Assembly: GCF_008802365.1 (NCBI RefSeq)
Contig: NZ_VZQZ01000001.1
Location: 434,001-498,000, forward strand
DNA: 64,000 nt
Source: Oryzomonas japonica
GTDB lineage: Bacteria > Desulfobacterota > Desulfuromonadia > Geobacterales > Pseudopelobacteraceae
Direction: 5' to 3'
Positions 46,173-54,537 of the stretch are shown here, piece by piece. A program made the translations under genes and the position numbers. Numbering within the stretch: the stretch's first letter is position 1; every line of letters begins with the position of its first letter. Below the pieces are notes generated by a model. That model searched no databases, was not told the origin of the DNA, and saw only the letters and a list, made by a program, of their open reading frames with translations.

Positions 46173-46529
46173 GTGGCTGTGATGAAATGGCAGGAGGTGT
46201 TTCAGATACACCGGAAGATACGGGCTGCTTATGTCGAGGAAGGGCAGCTTAAATCCATGCTTTTCAGCCTTGACCGGCGCAGAAAGCGGTTCAACTACAG
46301 GAAGGGTGATACGCTGTGCTTCTGTTTCTACAAAGCAGCACCGGAGACGGCCCAGATACTTTCCAGCTTGAGGATTGGAGCCAACTTCAGGGTTTTCGAG
46401 AAAGTCGCACCGGATACCTGGAACGATCTTGGTAGCCATACGTGCATATTTGTTGGAGATGGAAAAGATGCCGCGAATCGGGATTCCCTTGTTATAGAGG
46501 TAAGGCGTAATTCCGGAGGACATCCATGA
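46173..46529 (+). CDS. Hypothetical protein divergent from the restriction controller
   Basis: A basic protein of about 118 residues. GGAGG at 46160-46164 fits a GTG start at 46173; ATG 46167, ATG 46182 and GTG 46158 are alternatives. It shares the low-G+C composition of the restriction-modification genes and starts just past the C-boxes on the opposite strand. Features include a Lys/Arg-rich stretch (SLDRRRKRFNYRKG) and no membrane segment. I recognise no family. Its stop overlaps a 20-codon ORF. Confidence 0.5.
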   Translation: MAVMKWQEVFQIHRKIRAAYVEEGQLKSMLFSLDRRRKRFNYRKGDTLCFCFYKAAPETAQILSSLRIGANFRVFEKVAPDTWNDLGSHTCIFVGDGKDAANRDSLVIEVRRNSGGHP

Positions 46530-46588
46530 TAAGTTTTGTCAAGAGGAAAACGGAGATTTTCCATAACTTCCAGAAGCGCCACCGATAA
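46526..46588 (+). CDS. Tiny ORF (20 codons) coupled to the preceding hypothetical gene
   Basis: The ATG overlaps the preceding TGA (ATGA), and GGAGGACATCC directly upstream is a strong ribosome-binding site, so it is probably translated. The 20-residue product is very basic (MISFVKRKTEIFHNFQKRHR). It may be a small peptide or the surviving start of a longer gene truncated at the island edge. No similarity is evident. Confidence 0.3.
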   Translation: MISFVKRKTEIFHNFQKRHR

Positions 46589-46755
46589 CCTTTGTTTTGC
46601 CCCTTCCTGCTCTCCAACCTTTTTAATCTGGGAACCAACAAGTGTCAGCCCCACACATTTCACAAAAGGCGAACGTAATCTCGTTAGGTCGGAAGGTTGC
46701 CTGTCGTGCAAGCCAGGCAATCTCTGCTTTCCCCTCTGGCAAAGAAGGAAATAAC

Positions 46756-48462
46756 CTACACCACCAACACCTGCAACCCCCGCCCCGCCCCGGAGGCGTA
46801 CACGAAGGTAATCCCCACCGCCCCGTTTTTCCACTCCTCGCTACGATAATCCTTCAAAAACGTACAGCGGAAGGCCTTCACCCGGCTGTCCGCCGGCAGG
46901 TCCGGGGGATTGGGCAGGTCGCGCAGGCCGGGCCAGGTGCAGTCCGCCTGGCGTTCGGCGGCAAAGGAGGGGAGCTTGCCCATGAGCGGCATCTCGTGGC
47001 GGCAATAGTCGAAGAAGAGCGCGTCGTGCAGCAGGCGCCGCGTCGCGTCGTCCACCAACGGCTCCGCCAGACGGGCGAACAGTTCGTACACGCGGCGGGT
47101 GGAGAGGCCGGAGAGGTTGTCGTTGCCCGCCTGGCGCGCCATGCGGTCGAAAAGGGAGGCCGTGTCGATGGTGCGCCGCAACAGCGCCAGCGTCGCGGTA
47201 AAACCGTCATGGTTGTAAAACAGGTCCAGCAGACGCCCGATGGTTTCGATGCGGCTGATATCCGCAAAGGCGAGCCACGGGTTGCGCAGGATCGTGTAGG
47301 GGGGGAACCCGGAGAAGTGGTAGTCGTCCCGGCTGGCGATCTCCCGCATGGCCGAGCCCTTGAGCACCTTGAGCGGTTCGATCTGGATCATGTGCGGGTT
47401 CAGGTCGGCCACGGCGCGCAGGGATGCGAGAAAGCCGGTGAAGTCCTCCCCCGGCAGCCCGGCGATCAGATCCAGGTGCAGTTCGATGTTGGTTTCGGCC
47501 CGCAGGCGGCGGACGGCGTCGAAGATACGGCCCAGGTTCGCCTTGCGCCCGACCCGCAGCAGGGTGGTTTCCGAGGCCGACTGGACGCCGATCTCGAAGC
47601 GGAACATGGTGGGCGGGACGCGCTTCAGCAGGTTCAGGTTCTCTTCGGTCAACAGGTCGGCGGCGATCTCGAAATGGAAGTGGCTGCCCTGGTTGTGCTC
47701 CAGGATGAATTCCCAGATCTGGTTGGCCCGCTGGGCGTCGAAGTTGAACGTGCGGTCCACCAGCTTGATATTGGCCACCTTGTGCCCCATGAGGAGGGTC
47801 AGGTCGCTTTTGATGCGCTCCAGGCCAAAGGAGCGGACGTGCCCCTCGGCGGCCGAGAGACAGAAGGCGCAGGAGAACGGGCAGCCGCGGGAGGTCTCGT
47901 AGTAGATCAAGGGCTTTTTCAGGTCCACCAGCCCCGCCTCGAAAGGGGAGGGAACCGTGTCCAGTTCCAGAAAATGTTTGCCGAGCGGGCCGGAGACGAT
48001 GTCGTCGCCGTCGCGGAAATACAGGTTGTCGATCTCCCCCAGGGAGCGCTCCAGCCGGTTGCTGCCGCCGTGCTCCATGAGGGTTGCGGTCAACTGATGG
48101 AAGACCCGCTCCCCCTCGCCCTTGACCACGAAGTCCACAGCCGGGTTCTCGTGCATCAACTCGAAGATGTTGAAGGAGGCCTCCGGGCCGCCCAGGACGA
48201 TGCGCGTATCCGGCGCGATCTTCTTGATGTCCGAGGCGATGCGCAGGGTCTTCTCGATATTCCAGATGTAGCAGGAAAAGGCCACCATGTCTGCCTGCTC
48301 GGACATGATATGGCGCAAAAGCTGCTCGCGCGGTTCGTTGGTGGTCCATTCCCGGATGACGGCGGTTACGCCGGGGATGTCGCGGCAGTATGCCGCCAGA
48401 CAGGGGAGCGCCAGGGAGGCGTGGGAGTATTTGGCGTGGAGCGTGGTAAAGAGGATTTTCAT
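46756..48462 (-). CDS. B12-binding-domain radical SAM protein
   Basis: A 568-residue enzyme. The N-terminal third is a cobalamin-binding-type Rossmann domain (EQADMVAFSCYIWN, VLGGPEASF). It is followed by the radical SAM cluster motif CPFSCAFC near residue 195, the GEG and LIAGLPGED elements, and a C-terminal DUF4080-like domain. Such proteins methylate or rearrange unactivated carbons, but the substrate here is unknown. It starts one base after the stop of the CapA-like gene, so the two form a minus-strand operon. Confidence 0.83.
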   Translation of the reverse strand: MKILFTTLHAKYSHASLALPCLAAYCRDIPGVTAVIREWTTNEPREQLLRHIMSEQADMVAFSCYIWNIEKTLRIASDIKKIAPDTRIVLGGPEASFNIFELMHENPAVDFVVKGEGERVFHQLTATLMEHGGSNRLERSLGEIDNLYFRDGDDIVSGPLGKHFLELDTVPSPFEAGLVDLKKPLIYYETSRGCPFSCAFCLSAAEGHVRSFGLERIKSDLTLLMGHKVANIKLVDRTFNFDAQRANQIWEFILEHNQGSHFHFEIAADLLTEENLNLLKRVPPTMFRFEIGVQSASETTLLRVGRKANLGRIFDAVRRLRAETNIELHLDLIAGLPGEDFTGFLASLRAVADLNPHMIQIEPLKVLKGSAMREIASRDDYHFSGFPPYTILRNPWLAFADISRIETIGRLLDLFYNHDGFTATLALLRRTIDTASLFDRMARQAGNDNLSGLSTRRVYELFARLAEPLVDDATRRLLHDALFFDYCRHEMPLMGKLPSFAAERQADCTWPGLRDLPNPPDLPADSRVKAFRCTFLKDYRSEEWKNGAVGITFVYASGAGRGLQVLVV

Positions 48463-48463
48463 G

Positions 48464-49489
48464 TCAGAAACTCACAAAGTATGAATTATCGTGGGATTTG
48501 ATCTCTGTTGTAAGCGCTTTCGACAGGGAATTCAATCGTTCTATAACGCCTGCGGCCGGTTTCCCCGACAAAAGCCGGGGCTGAAACCCCACCCGCCGGT
48601 TGAGCACATCCAGCGGCAGTATTTCCGCCTCGCGCCGCGTGTCGTCCAGGCGCAGGCGGATGATGACGCTCTGGTCGGCTGCCGCGCTCTTGCTGGCAAA
48701 GGTGAAGTTGCCCAGGCTGTAGAAGACGATGCCTTTTCCGTAGCGCTCGATGCCTTGCAAGACATGGGGGTGATGGCCGATGATCACGTCCGCGCCCGCG
48801 TCGATGGCCTTATGGGCGATGCTGCGTTGCAAGGGGGTCGGCATGGTGTGCCCCTCCTTGCCCCAATGGAAGGAGACGATCACGTAATCCGCCTCTTTGC
48901 GTGCCCGGACGATATCGGGGGTAAAGATGGTGTCATAACCCGGTGCGGTCCCGGGGCGCTGCCGGGCGGCGAAAAACTCCACCGGCTGGGTCAGGGAATA
49001 GCCCAGAAAGGCGATCTTCTTTCCCTTGACGGTAAAGATCGCCATCTTGCGCGCCTCGGTCAGGTTCTCGCCGGCGCCGATCCAGGTGATGCCCGCCGTT
49101 TCCAGGTTGGCCATGGTCTCGGTCAAAGCCTCGGCGCCGAAATCCATACTATGGTTGTTCGCCAGGGTGACCAGGTTGAAGCCGGCCTTGCGCACGGCCT
49201 TGGCCACCTCCGGCTCGGCCCGGAAGCGGAATTTCTTGGCGGTGAATTCTCTTCCCCGGTTCGCGATGGGGGATTCCAGGTTGGCCAGGTTGATGTCGCT
49301 CATGGCCAGGGCCTCCGTCACCCCGCCAAAGGGATGGTCGTACCCCTTGCTCTTCAGGAACGGCGCCCATCGGCCGGCCAGCATGATGTCGCCGACGGCG
49401 CCGATGACGATCTCCTGGGCATGGGCCCACAACGGCGTGGCCAGGAGCAGGACGATGATCGGTATGGCGAGGGACGGTAACCGTTTCAT
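48464..49489 (-). CDS. CapA-family exported metallophosphatase-like protein
   Basis: A 341-residue protein with a signal peptide (about residues 1-24, ending AHAQE). The PGA-cap/CapA domain follows: GAVGDIMLAGRW, NLANLESPIANRG, LANNHSMDFG, SFHWGKEGH and IIGHHPHVLQGIE carry the expected Asp, Asn and His ligands of a calcineurin-like fold. CapA was first linked to poly-gamma-glutamate capsule synthesis, but most family members are enzymes of unknown substrate. It is divergent from serS with 79 bases between. Confidence 0.82.
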   Translation of the reverse strand: MKRLPSLAIPIIVLLLATPLWAHAQEIVIGAVGDIMLAGRWAPFLKSKGYDHPFGGVTEALAMSDINLANLESPIANRGREFTAKKFRFRAEPEVAKAVRKAGFNLVTLANNHSMDFGAEALTETMANLETAGITWIGAGENLTEARKMAIFTVKGKKIAFLGYSLTQPVEFFAARQRPGTAPGYDTIFTPDIVRARKEADYVIVSFHWGKEGHTMPTPLQRSIAHKAIDAGADVIIGHHPHVLQGIERYGKGIVFYSLGNFTFASKSAAADQSVIIRLRLDDTRREAEILPLDVLNRRVGFQPRLLSGKPAAGVIERLNSLSKALTTEIKSHDNSYFVSF

Positions 49490-49568
49490 GGGGCTCTTTT
49501 ACATTGACGTGGCGTGATGCAGGTGCTAAAAAATACACTTTTAATCCCTAAAAATAAAGGTGTTTCAG

Positions 49569-50837
49569 ATGCTTGACATGAAATTTATCCGTGAAAACCT
49601 GGACGAGGCCGAACGCCGTCTGGCCACCCGCGGGGGCGCCCCCTACCTGGAACGGTTCCGTAATCTGGATGGACGGCGCCTCGCGCTGCTTCGGGAGGGC
49701 GAATCGCTCAAGGCCGTCAAGAACACGGTCTCCGAGGAGATCGGCAAGGTCAAGGACAAGAGCCTGGTCCAGGACAAGATTTTGGAGATGCGCGAGGTAT
49801 CCGGCAGGATCAAGGCGCTGGATGAAGAGCTCAAACAAGTGGATGACGAGTTGACCGGCGTCCTCATGACCGTGCCCAACCTGCCCGACCCCACAACGCC
49901 GCTGGGGAAATCGGAAAACGACAACGTGGTGGTCAGGAGCTGGGGCGAGCCGAAGCCTCTTGATTTCCCGGCCAAGCCCCATTGGGAGATCGGCGAGGGA
50001 TTGGGCATCCTGGATTTCGAGCGGGCCGCCAAGATCACCGGCGCGCGCTTCACCCTCTACCGGGGCGCCGGCGCGCGTCTGGAACGCGCCCTGACCAGCT
50101 TCATGCTCGACCTGCATACGGAACAGCATGGCTACGTGGAGGTGCTGCCCCCCTTCATGGTCAACCGCGACTCCATGACCGCCACCGGCCAGCTGCCCAA
50201 GTTCGAGGAAGACCTGTTCAAGTTGGCGGACCCGGAATACTTCCTCATCCCCACGGCCGAGGTGCCGGTGACCAATATCCACCGGGGCGAGATCCTCAAG
50301 CGTTCCGACCTGCCGATCTGCTACACCGCCTACACCCCCTGTTTCCGGCGCGAGGCCGGTTCCTACGGCAAGGATACCCGGGGGCTGATCCGGCAGCACC
50401 AGTTCAACAAGGTGGAGCTGGTCAAGTTCACCCACCCCTCCGAGTCGGCGGCTGAGTTGGAAAAGCTGACGGCCAACGCGGAAAAGGTCCTGCAACTGCT
50501 GGAACTCCCCTACCGGGTGATGGCCCTGTGCAGCGGCGACATCGGTTTTTCCGCCGCCAAGACCTATGACCTGGAGGTCTGGCTGCCGGGGCAGAGCTGC
50601 TACCGCGAAATTTCCTCGTGCAGCACCTTCGGCGACTTCCAGGCGCGGCGCGCCGGCATCCGCTTCCGGGAGGACGAAAAGGCCAAGCCGGAGTTCGTCC
50701 ACACACTGAACGGTTCGGGCCTGGCCGTGGGCCGGACCGTGGTGGCCGTGCTGGAAAACTACCAGCAGGCGGACGGCTCGGTGCTTGTCCCCGCCGCGCT
50801 GCGCCCCTACATGGGCGGGTTGGAGCGGATCGCCTGA
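49569..50837 (+). CDS. serS: Seryl-tRNA synthetase
   Basis: A 422-residue class II synthetase. An N-terminal helical arm (about residues 25-100, coiled coil) grips the tRNA long variable arm. Motif 2 is in [29 protein letters not shown] and motif 3 in [19 protein letters not shown]. It charges tRNA-Ser and, in Sec-using cells, tRNA-Sec. The start at 49569 ([11 protein letters not shown]) matches the family; an earlier GTG at 49560 is also in frame. A tRNA-Ser gene follows 53 bases after its stop. Confidence 0.97.
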   Translation: MLDMKFIRENLDEAERRLATRGGAPYLERFRNLDGRRLALLREGESLKAVKNTVSEEIGKVKDKSLVQDKILEMREVSGRIKALDEELKQVDDELTGVLMTVPNLPDPTTPLGKSENDNVVVRSWGEPKPLDFPAKPHWEIGEGLGILDFERAAKITGARFTLYRGAGARLERALTSFMLDLHTEQHGYVEVLPPFMVNRDSMTATGQLPKFEEDLFKLADPEYFLIPTAEVPVTNIHRGEILKRSDLPICYTAYTPCFRREAGSYGKDTRGLIRQHQFNKVELVKFTHPSESAAELEKLTANAEKVLQLLELPYRVMALCSGDIGFSAAKTYDLEVWLPGQSCYREISSCSTFGDFQARRAGIRFREDEKAKPEFVHTLNGSGLAVGRTVVAVLENYQQADGSVLVPAALRPYMGGLERIA

Positions 50838-50890
50838 TACCCTTTGAATTTCGGGGGAGAGTATGCTATAGAAATTGAACTTGAGTGTCT

Positions 50891-50978
50891 GGAAGGGTGG
50901 CCGAGTGGTTTAAGGCAGCGGTCTTGAAAACCGCCGAGGTGCAAGCCTCCGTGAGTTCGAATCTCACCCTTTCCGCCA
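50891..50978 (+). tRNA. tRNA-Ser (UGA anticodon)
   Basis: An 88-base tRNA with acceptor GGAAGGG pairing CCTTTCC (one G-U), the D arm CCGAGTGG, anticodon loop CTTGAAA with anticodon TGA, a long variable arm as expected for serine, the T arm GAGTTCGAATCTC, discriminator G and an encoded CCA at 50976-50978. Confidence 0.96.
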
Positions 50979-51008
50979 TAATCATTTAAAACCATTTGGT
51001 TTTTAAAA

Positions 51009-51045
51009 AGGGGTCGTGAGCCGCAGCTCATGACCCCTATTTGTT
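51009..51045 (+). terminator. Intrinsic terminator after serS-tRNA-Ser
   Basis: A 13-bp stem (51009-51021 with 51026-51038, one G-U pair) with a CGCA tetraloop and a following ATTTGTT tract. It can also serve the convergent MFS gene on the other strand. Confidence 0.85.
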
Positions 51046-51080
51046 ACTGCCGCAGCTGTTGACGTGAAGAGGTGGCTCGC

Positions 51081-52301
51081 TTAGACCATCCGACTGATGG
51101 GGCGGGCCATGACAAGTACGGCGGTAAGACAAATGGTCGAGCAGACGGAGAGTGCCCTGGCAGCACCTACGGTCGTGGTCAGCAAGCCCATCAGGAAATG
51201 ACCAAAGGGGGCCATGCCGATCAGTACAAGGGTATATATCCCCATGACCCGGCCGCGCAGGACGTCGGGACAGCGCCGCTGCAACAGGCAACTGGTCAGT
51301 GCAAGCAGGATAACGATCCCGGCGCCGATAAAGAGCAGCGCCAGCATGGAGGCGAAGTAGGCCTGCGAGCGTGCGAAGACCAGCAAGCAGACCGCAAATA
51401 CCAGACCTGCAGCCACCAACAGTCGGCCCTTATGCGGTAATTCGCCTCGCAGGGCGATCACAACTGCTGCTGCCAGGGCGCCGGCGCCAGAAGAAGACCC
51501 TAGCATACCCAATCCTTGCGGACCGACGTGCAGGATACCATCGGCAAAAAATGGGAGCAACGGGACAAAGGGTATACCGAAAACGCTGAGTATCGCCACT
51601 AGGACAATGATTCGGGCAATGTCTTTTTCGGCGGCAACATACCGCAGCCCGTCGTACAATTCATCCCGGTAGCTGTTGCGGGTTCCCTTCGTCTTTGCTG
51701 GTGGCGTGTCGGCGGCATGTTCCATGGCCAACAACGTGCCGATGCCAACCATAAAGCTGGCTGCATTCAGGTAAAAACATGTGGCGGTGCCCCAGGCGGC
51801 AATGATGCTTCCTGCCAGCAATGGCCCCATGATGCGGGTTGCGTTGAAAACAACGGCGTTTAGGGAAAGGGCGCTCAACAGGCATTCCGGTTGGACCAGC
51901 CTGCCCCACAGAGCCTGACGGGCCGGCAGGTCAAAAGCGTTGACCGTTCCCGTAATCAGGGACAGAACCACGATCCAGGGAGCCGTGATCATTCCGTTTT
52001 GAGTCAGGAGACCCAACAATAGTGCCGGCAGCAACGCCACTGCTTGCGTGATGATCAAAAGCCGCCGCCGGTCGCCGCGGTCCGCCTGTGCCCCTCCCAT
52101 GAGAGCCAACAGGGAAACTGGCGCAGTCAAGGCTACCGCCGAAAGCGCCAGCCAGAAGGGGGAGTGCGTCAGGCTGTAGATTAACCAGCCCTGGGCAACC
52201 GACTGCATCCAGGTGCCGGAAAGCGAGACCAGTTGCCCTCCCAGATAGAGGCGTACGTTACGTTCTTCCAGTATGGTGAGGCATGCTGGACGGCCCATCA
52301 T
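51081..52301 (-). CDS. MFS exporter, MFS_3/EntS-like
   Basis: A 406-residue membrane protein with about twelve helices. The loop 2-3 motif is in GGAQADRGDRRRLL, and NAFDLPARQALWGRLV is characteristic of the MFS_3 group that includes the enterobactin exporter EntS. The substrate is unknown. It follows the flavocytochrome gene on the minus strand after 61 bases and may be co-transcribed with it. Confidence 0.82.
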   Translation of the reverse strand: MMGRPACLTILEERNVRLYLGGQLVSLSGTWMQSVAQGWLIYSLTHSPFWLALSAVALTAPVSLLALMGGAQADRGDRRRLLIITQAVALLPALLLGLLTQNGMITAPWIVVLSLITGTVNAFDLPARQALWGRLVQPECLLSALSLNAVVFNATRIMGPLLAGSIIAAWGTATCFYLNAASFMVGIGTLLAMEHAADTPPAKTKGTRNSYRDELYDGLRYVAAEKDIARIIVLVAILSVFGIPFVPLLPFFADGILHVGPQGLGMLGSSSGAGALAAAVVIALRGELPHKGRLLVAAGLVFAVCLLVFARSQAYFASMLALLFIGAGIVILLALTSCLLQRRCPDVLRGRVMGIYTLVLIGMAPFGHFLMGLLTTTVGAARALSVCSTICLTAVLVMARPISRMV

Positions 52302-52362
52302 GGTCCCCCTGCGATGGTTGCGACGGGGCGGAGTAGCCGCCCCGTCGCCTTTTAAAACAGGT

Positions 52363-54144
52363 CTACTTCTTTCCTATGGCTTGTTTGGCTGCATTTGCAC
52401 CGGCAATGCGTCCAAAGGTGATGGTTTGGGAAATGGAGTTGCCGCCCAGACGGTTCGCACCATGCACCCCGCCGGTTCCCTCACCCGCTGCGTAGAAACC
52501 GGGAATCGGCGTGCCATTTTTGGCAATGACCTGGGCAGCGGCATTGACCTTAAGCCCCCCCATGGTGTAGTGCACGCCCGGCTTGACCTCAATGGCATAG
52601 TATTTGGCGGTTCGCAACGGACGGGGGATGTCGGGACGCTTGAAGTCCGGATCGTTTTTCCCGTCGTAAGCCTTGTTGTAGGCCGCCACTGTTGCATCCA
52701 GGGCATCCGCCGGGACCTTGATGGCAGCGGCAAGTTCCTGGATGGTGGTGCCTTCCTTCACCAGTTGCAGGTGAAAATAGCCGTCGATCTGCTTGAGGCT
52801 CTTGCGGATACCTTCGTCGAACACCAGAAACGCCGATTTGCCGTTCTGGGCCAGAATAGCGGCCGATGCCTTGTCGCGGGTCGTCAGTTCGTTAACGAAA
52901 CGCTTCCCGTCGTGATTTACCAAAATGGCGCCATTGCCGCGCACCGCTTCGGTGATCAGGATCCGGCTGCCGGCCGCGACGGTTGGGTGAATCTGGATCT
53001 CCTTCATGTCCTTCAACTCGCCGCCGGCGCCGACACCCAGGTCAATGCCGTCGCCCGTTGCGCCGGGTTGATTTGATGTGGTCATCCCTTTATAATCGGG
53101 CCGATAATAAGCCACTTTCTCGGGATTGGCGGAGAAACCACCGGTGGTCAGCACCACCGACTTGGCCTTGATGGTATAGAGACCGCTGTGTTTGCCTTCC
53201 ACCTGAACCGCGACAACTCGCCCCTGTTTGTCCTCAATAAGCTTGACTACCTTGCTGTTGACCCGAATATCGATATTGCGATAGGCGGCGTTCCTGCGCA
53301 GAACGTCTATTACGTGTGCTCCTACCGCTGATCCGCCGTTGGGGCGATGAGTACGTGCGACGCTGGCGCCCCCCATCCTGCCCACGTCACTCATGTCTGC
53401 GCCGATGGAGGATAGCCAGTCAACAGAGGCGGCCGAGTTTGTTGCCAGTATCTTTGCCAACTCGGGATCGTTAATGTTGTGGCCGCCCTTCATGGTGTCC
53501 TGATACATGAGCTCCACGGAGTCGGCAATCCCCTTGGCCTTCTGAAAAGACGTCCCGGCGGCATTCATTCCGCCAGCGGCCAGCATGCTGTTCCCGCCCG
53601 TGATCGGTTGCTTTTCGAGTACCACGACCTTTGCTCCGGCGTCATGGGCAGTAATAGCGGCTGTCAAACCGGTAGCTCCCGCACCAATTATGATGACATC
53701 AGCCTGATCGGCCTGGCGGTTGCCGGCTTTTCCTTTTTCCGCGGCCGGTGGCAGTTTTTGCCAAGGTTGCCCCCCGCCAGCGGGTATCTTCATATCGTAG
53801 GTATGGCAGTTAAGGCAATAGGCCCACGATGAAGCATGCCCGTGATGACAGGTGGTACAATTGATTTCGCCCAGATGAGACTTGTGCGGATTGATGTGCT
53901 CCTTGGTATGCGTCGCCATTTCGGCAAGTGAGCCGTGGCAGGCGGTACAGTTCTTGTTGACGGTTGTTTCGTTGTCATCGACCGTAATCTTCTTGTCGTT
54001 TCCATGGCACGCCGCACATTTGAATTCCTTTTTCGCATGCAGGTCGGCAAGCATACCATCGCCGGTGGCGGCCCACACCATAGGTGTCAGTACGACCAAT
54101 GCTGGAAAAAATAGCAACGGCACACTCCGTTTAAAACGTTTCAT
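52363..54144 (-). CDS. Tetrahaem flavocytochrome c, fumarate-reductase-like, periplasmic
   Basis: A 593-residue exported protein. After the signal peptide (about residues 1-25) a cytochrome domain carries four CXXCH haem sites (CAACH, CTACH, CTTCH, CLNCH). An FAD-binding fumarate reductase domain follows (VIIIGAGATGLTAAI near residue 150). Substrate-binding residues of FccA-type enzymes are visible: His in IQIHPTV, Arg in EAVRGNG, His in HYTMGGL and Arg in GANRLGGN. It would reduce fumarate or a related enoate such as methacrylate using periplasmic electrons. The upstream porin and sigma-54 regulators fit an inducible respiratory system. Confidence 0.92.
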   Translation of the reverse strand: MKRFKRSVPLLFFPALVVLTPMVWAATGDGMLADLHAKKEFKCAACHGNDKKITVDDNETTVNKNCTACHGSLAEMATHTKEHINPHKSHLGEINCTTCHHGHASSWAYCLNCHTYDMKIPAGGGQPWQKLPPAAEKGKAGNRQADQADVIIIGAGATGLTAAITAHDAGAKVVVLEKQPITGGNSMLAAGGMNAAGTSFQKAKGIADSVELMYQDTMKGGHNINDPELAKILATNSAASVDWLSSIGADMSDVGRMGGASVARTHRPNGGSAVGAHVIDVLRRNAAYRNIDIRVNSKVVKLIEDKQGRVVAVQVEGKHSGLYTIKAKSVVLTTGGFSANPEKVAYYRPDYKGMTTSNQPGATGDGIDLGVGAGGELKDMKEIQIHPTVAAGSRILITEAVRGNGAILVNHDGKRFVNELTTRDKASAAILAQNGKSAFLVFDEGIRKSLKQIDGYFHLQLVKEGTTIQELAAAIKVPADALDATVAAYNKAYDGKNDPDFKRPDIPRPLRTAKYYAIEVKPGVHYTMGGLKVNAAAQVIAKNGTPIPGFYAAGEGTGGVHGANRLGGNSISQTITFGRIAGANAAKQAIGKK

Positions 54145-54475
54145 AATGTTTCTCCTTAACTATTTGTTGAGTTCGCCATAAGGCTCATGTTCAATAATGC
54201 GTGTCGTCAGTTCCGTCACGGTGTGGCAAGCGGATTACCCTGACGTGCAGAGCGAAGTCCTTGTCGTATTTGCGGGCGGCCGCCAAGATGATCAAATCCC
54301 CGGCTGTTTTGAGCTGATGCCGGCCGCCTTCGTGGCCCTTGTGATTGATACCCGGTCGTCGATCTTCTCCAGAAGGCTGATTGGGTAAACGTCCTGTCCG
54401 CCCTGTGCATACCACGACCGCGCCTGCGGCAGACTCGGAATTGGTCAAAATTATTTAGGAAATGTCACCCCCTGT
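54145..54475. other. Intergenic region between flavocytochrome and porin, no gene recognised
   Basis: About 330 bases upstream of the flavocytochrome start. Both strands contain an open frame of 60-85 codons, but neither has a ribosome-binding site or recognisable product. A GG-N10-GC match near 54244-54260 (minus) is too poor outside the invariant bases to call a sigma-54 promoter. Confidence 0.45.
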
Positions 54476-54523
54476 AGAGTACATGACACGCTGCCCGACG
54501 TGGCGCAGCGTGTCATGTACTCT
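54476..54523. terminator. Perfect 19-bp hairpin downstream of the porin gene
   Basis: Arms 54476-54494 and 54505-54523 are perfect inverted copies with a ten-base loop, 15 bases after the porin stop on the minus strand. No T-tract follows, so it may stabilise the 3' end of the porin mRNA or weaken transcription into the flavocytochrome gene. Confidence 0.6.
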
Positions 54524-54537
54524 TCCTGTGGGCCTGA

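Noticed and set aside
46642-48501. 619-codon plus-strand frame opposite the B12 radical SAM gene
   Set aside because: The minus-strand gene has clear radical SAM and cobalamin motifs. The plus-strand translation is low-complexity GC-bias sequence.
54244-54260. Possible sigma-54 promoter upstream of the flavocytochrome
   Set aside because: GG and GC are correctly spaced but the rest of the -24 and -12 elements does not match.
54191-54448. 85-codon minus-strand frame upstream of the flavocytochrome
   Set aside because: No ribosome-binding site, no recognisable domain, and an overlapping frame on the other strand of similar quality.
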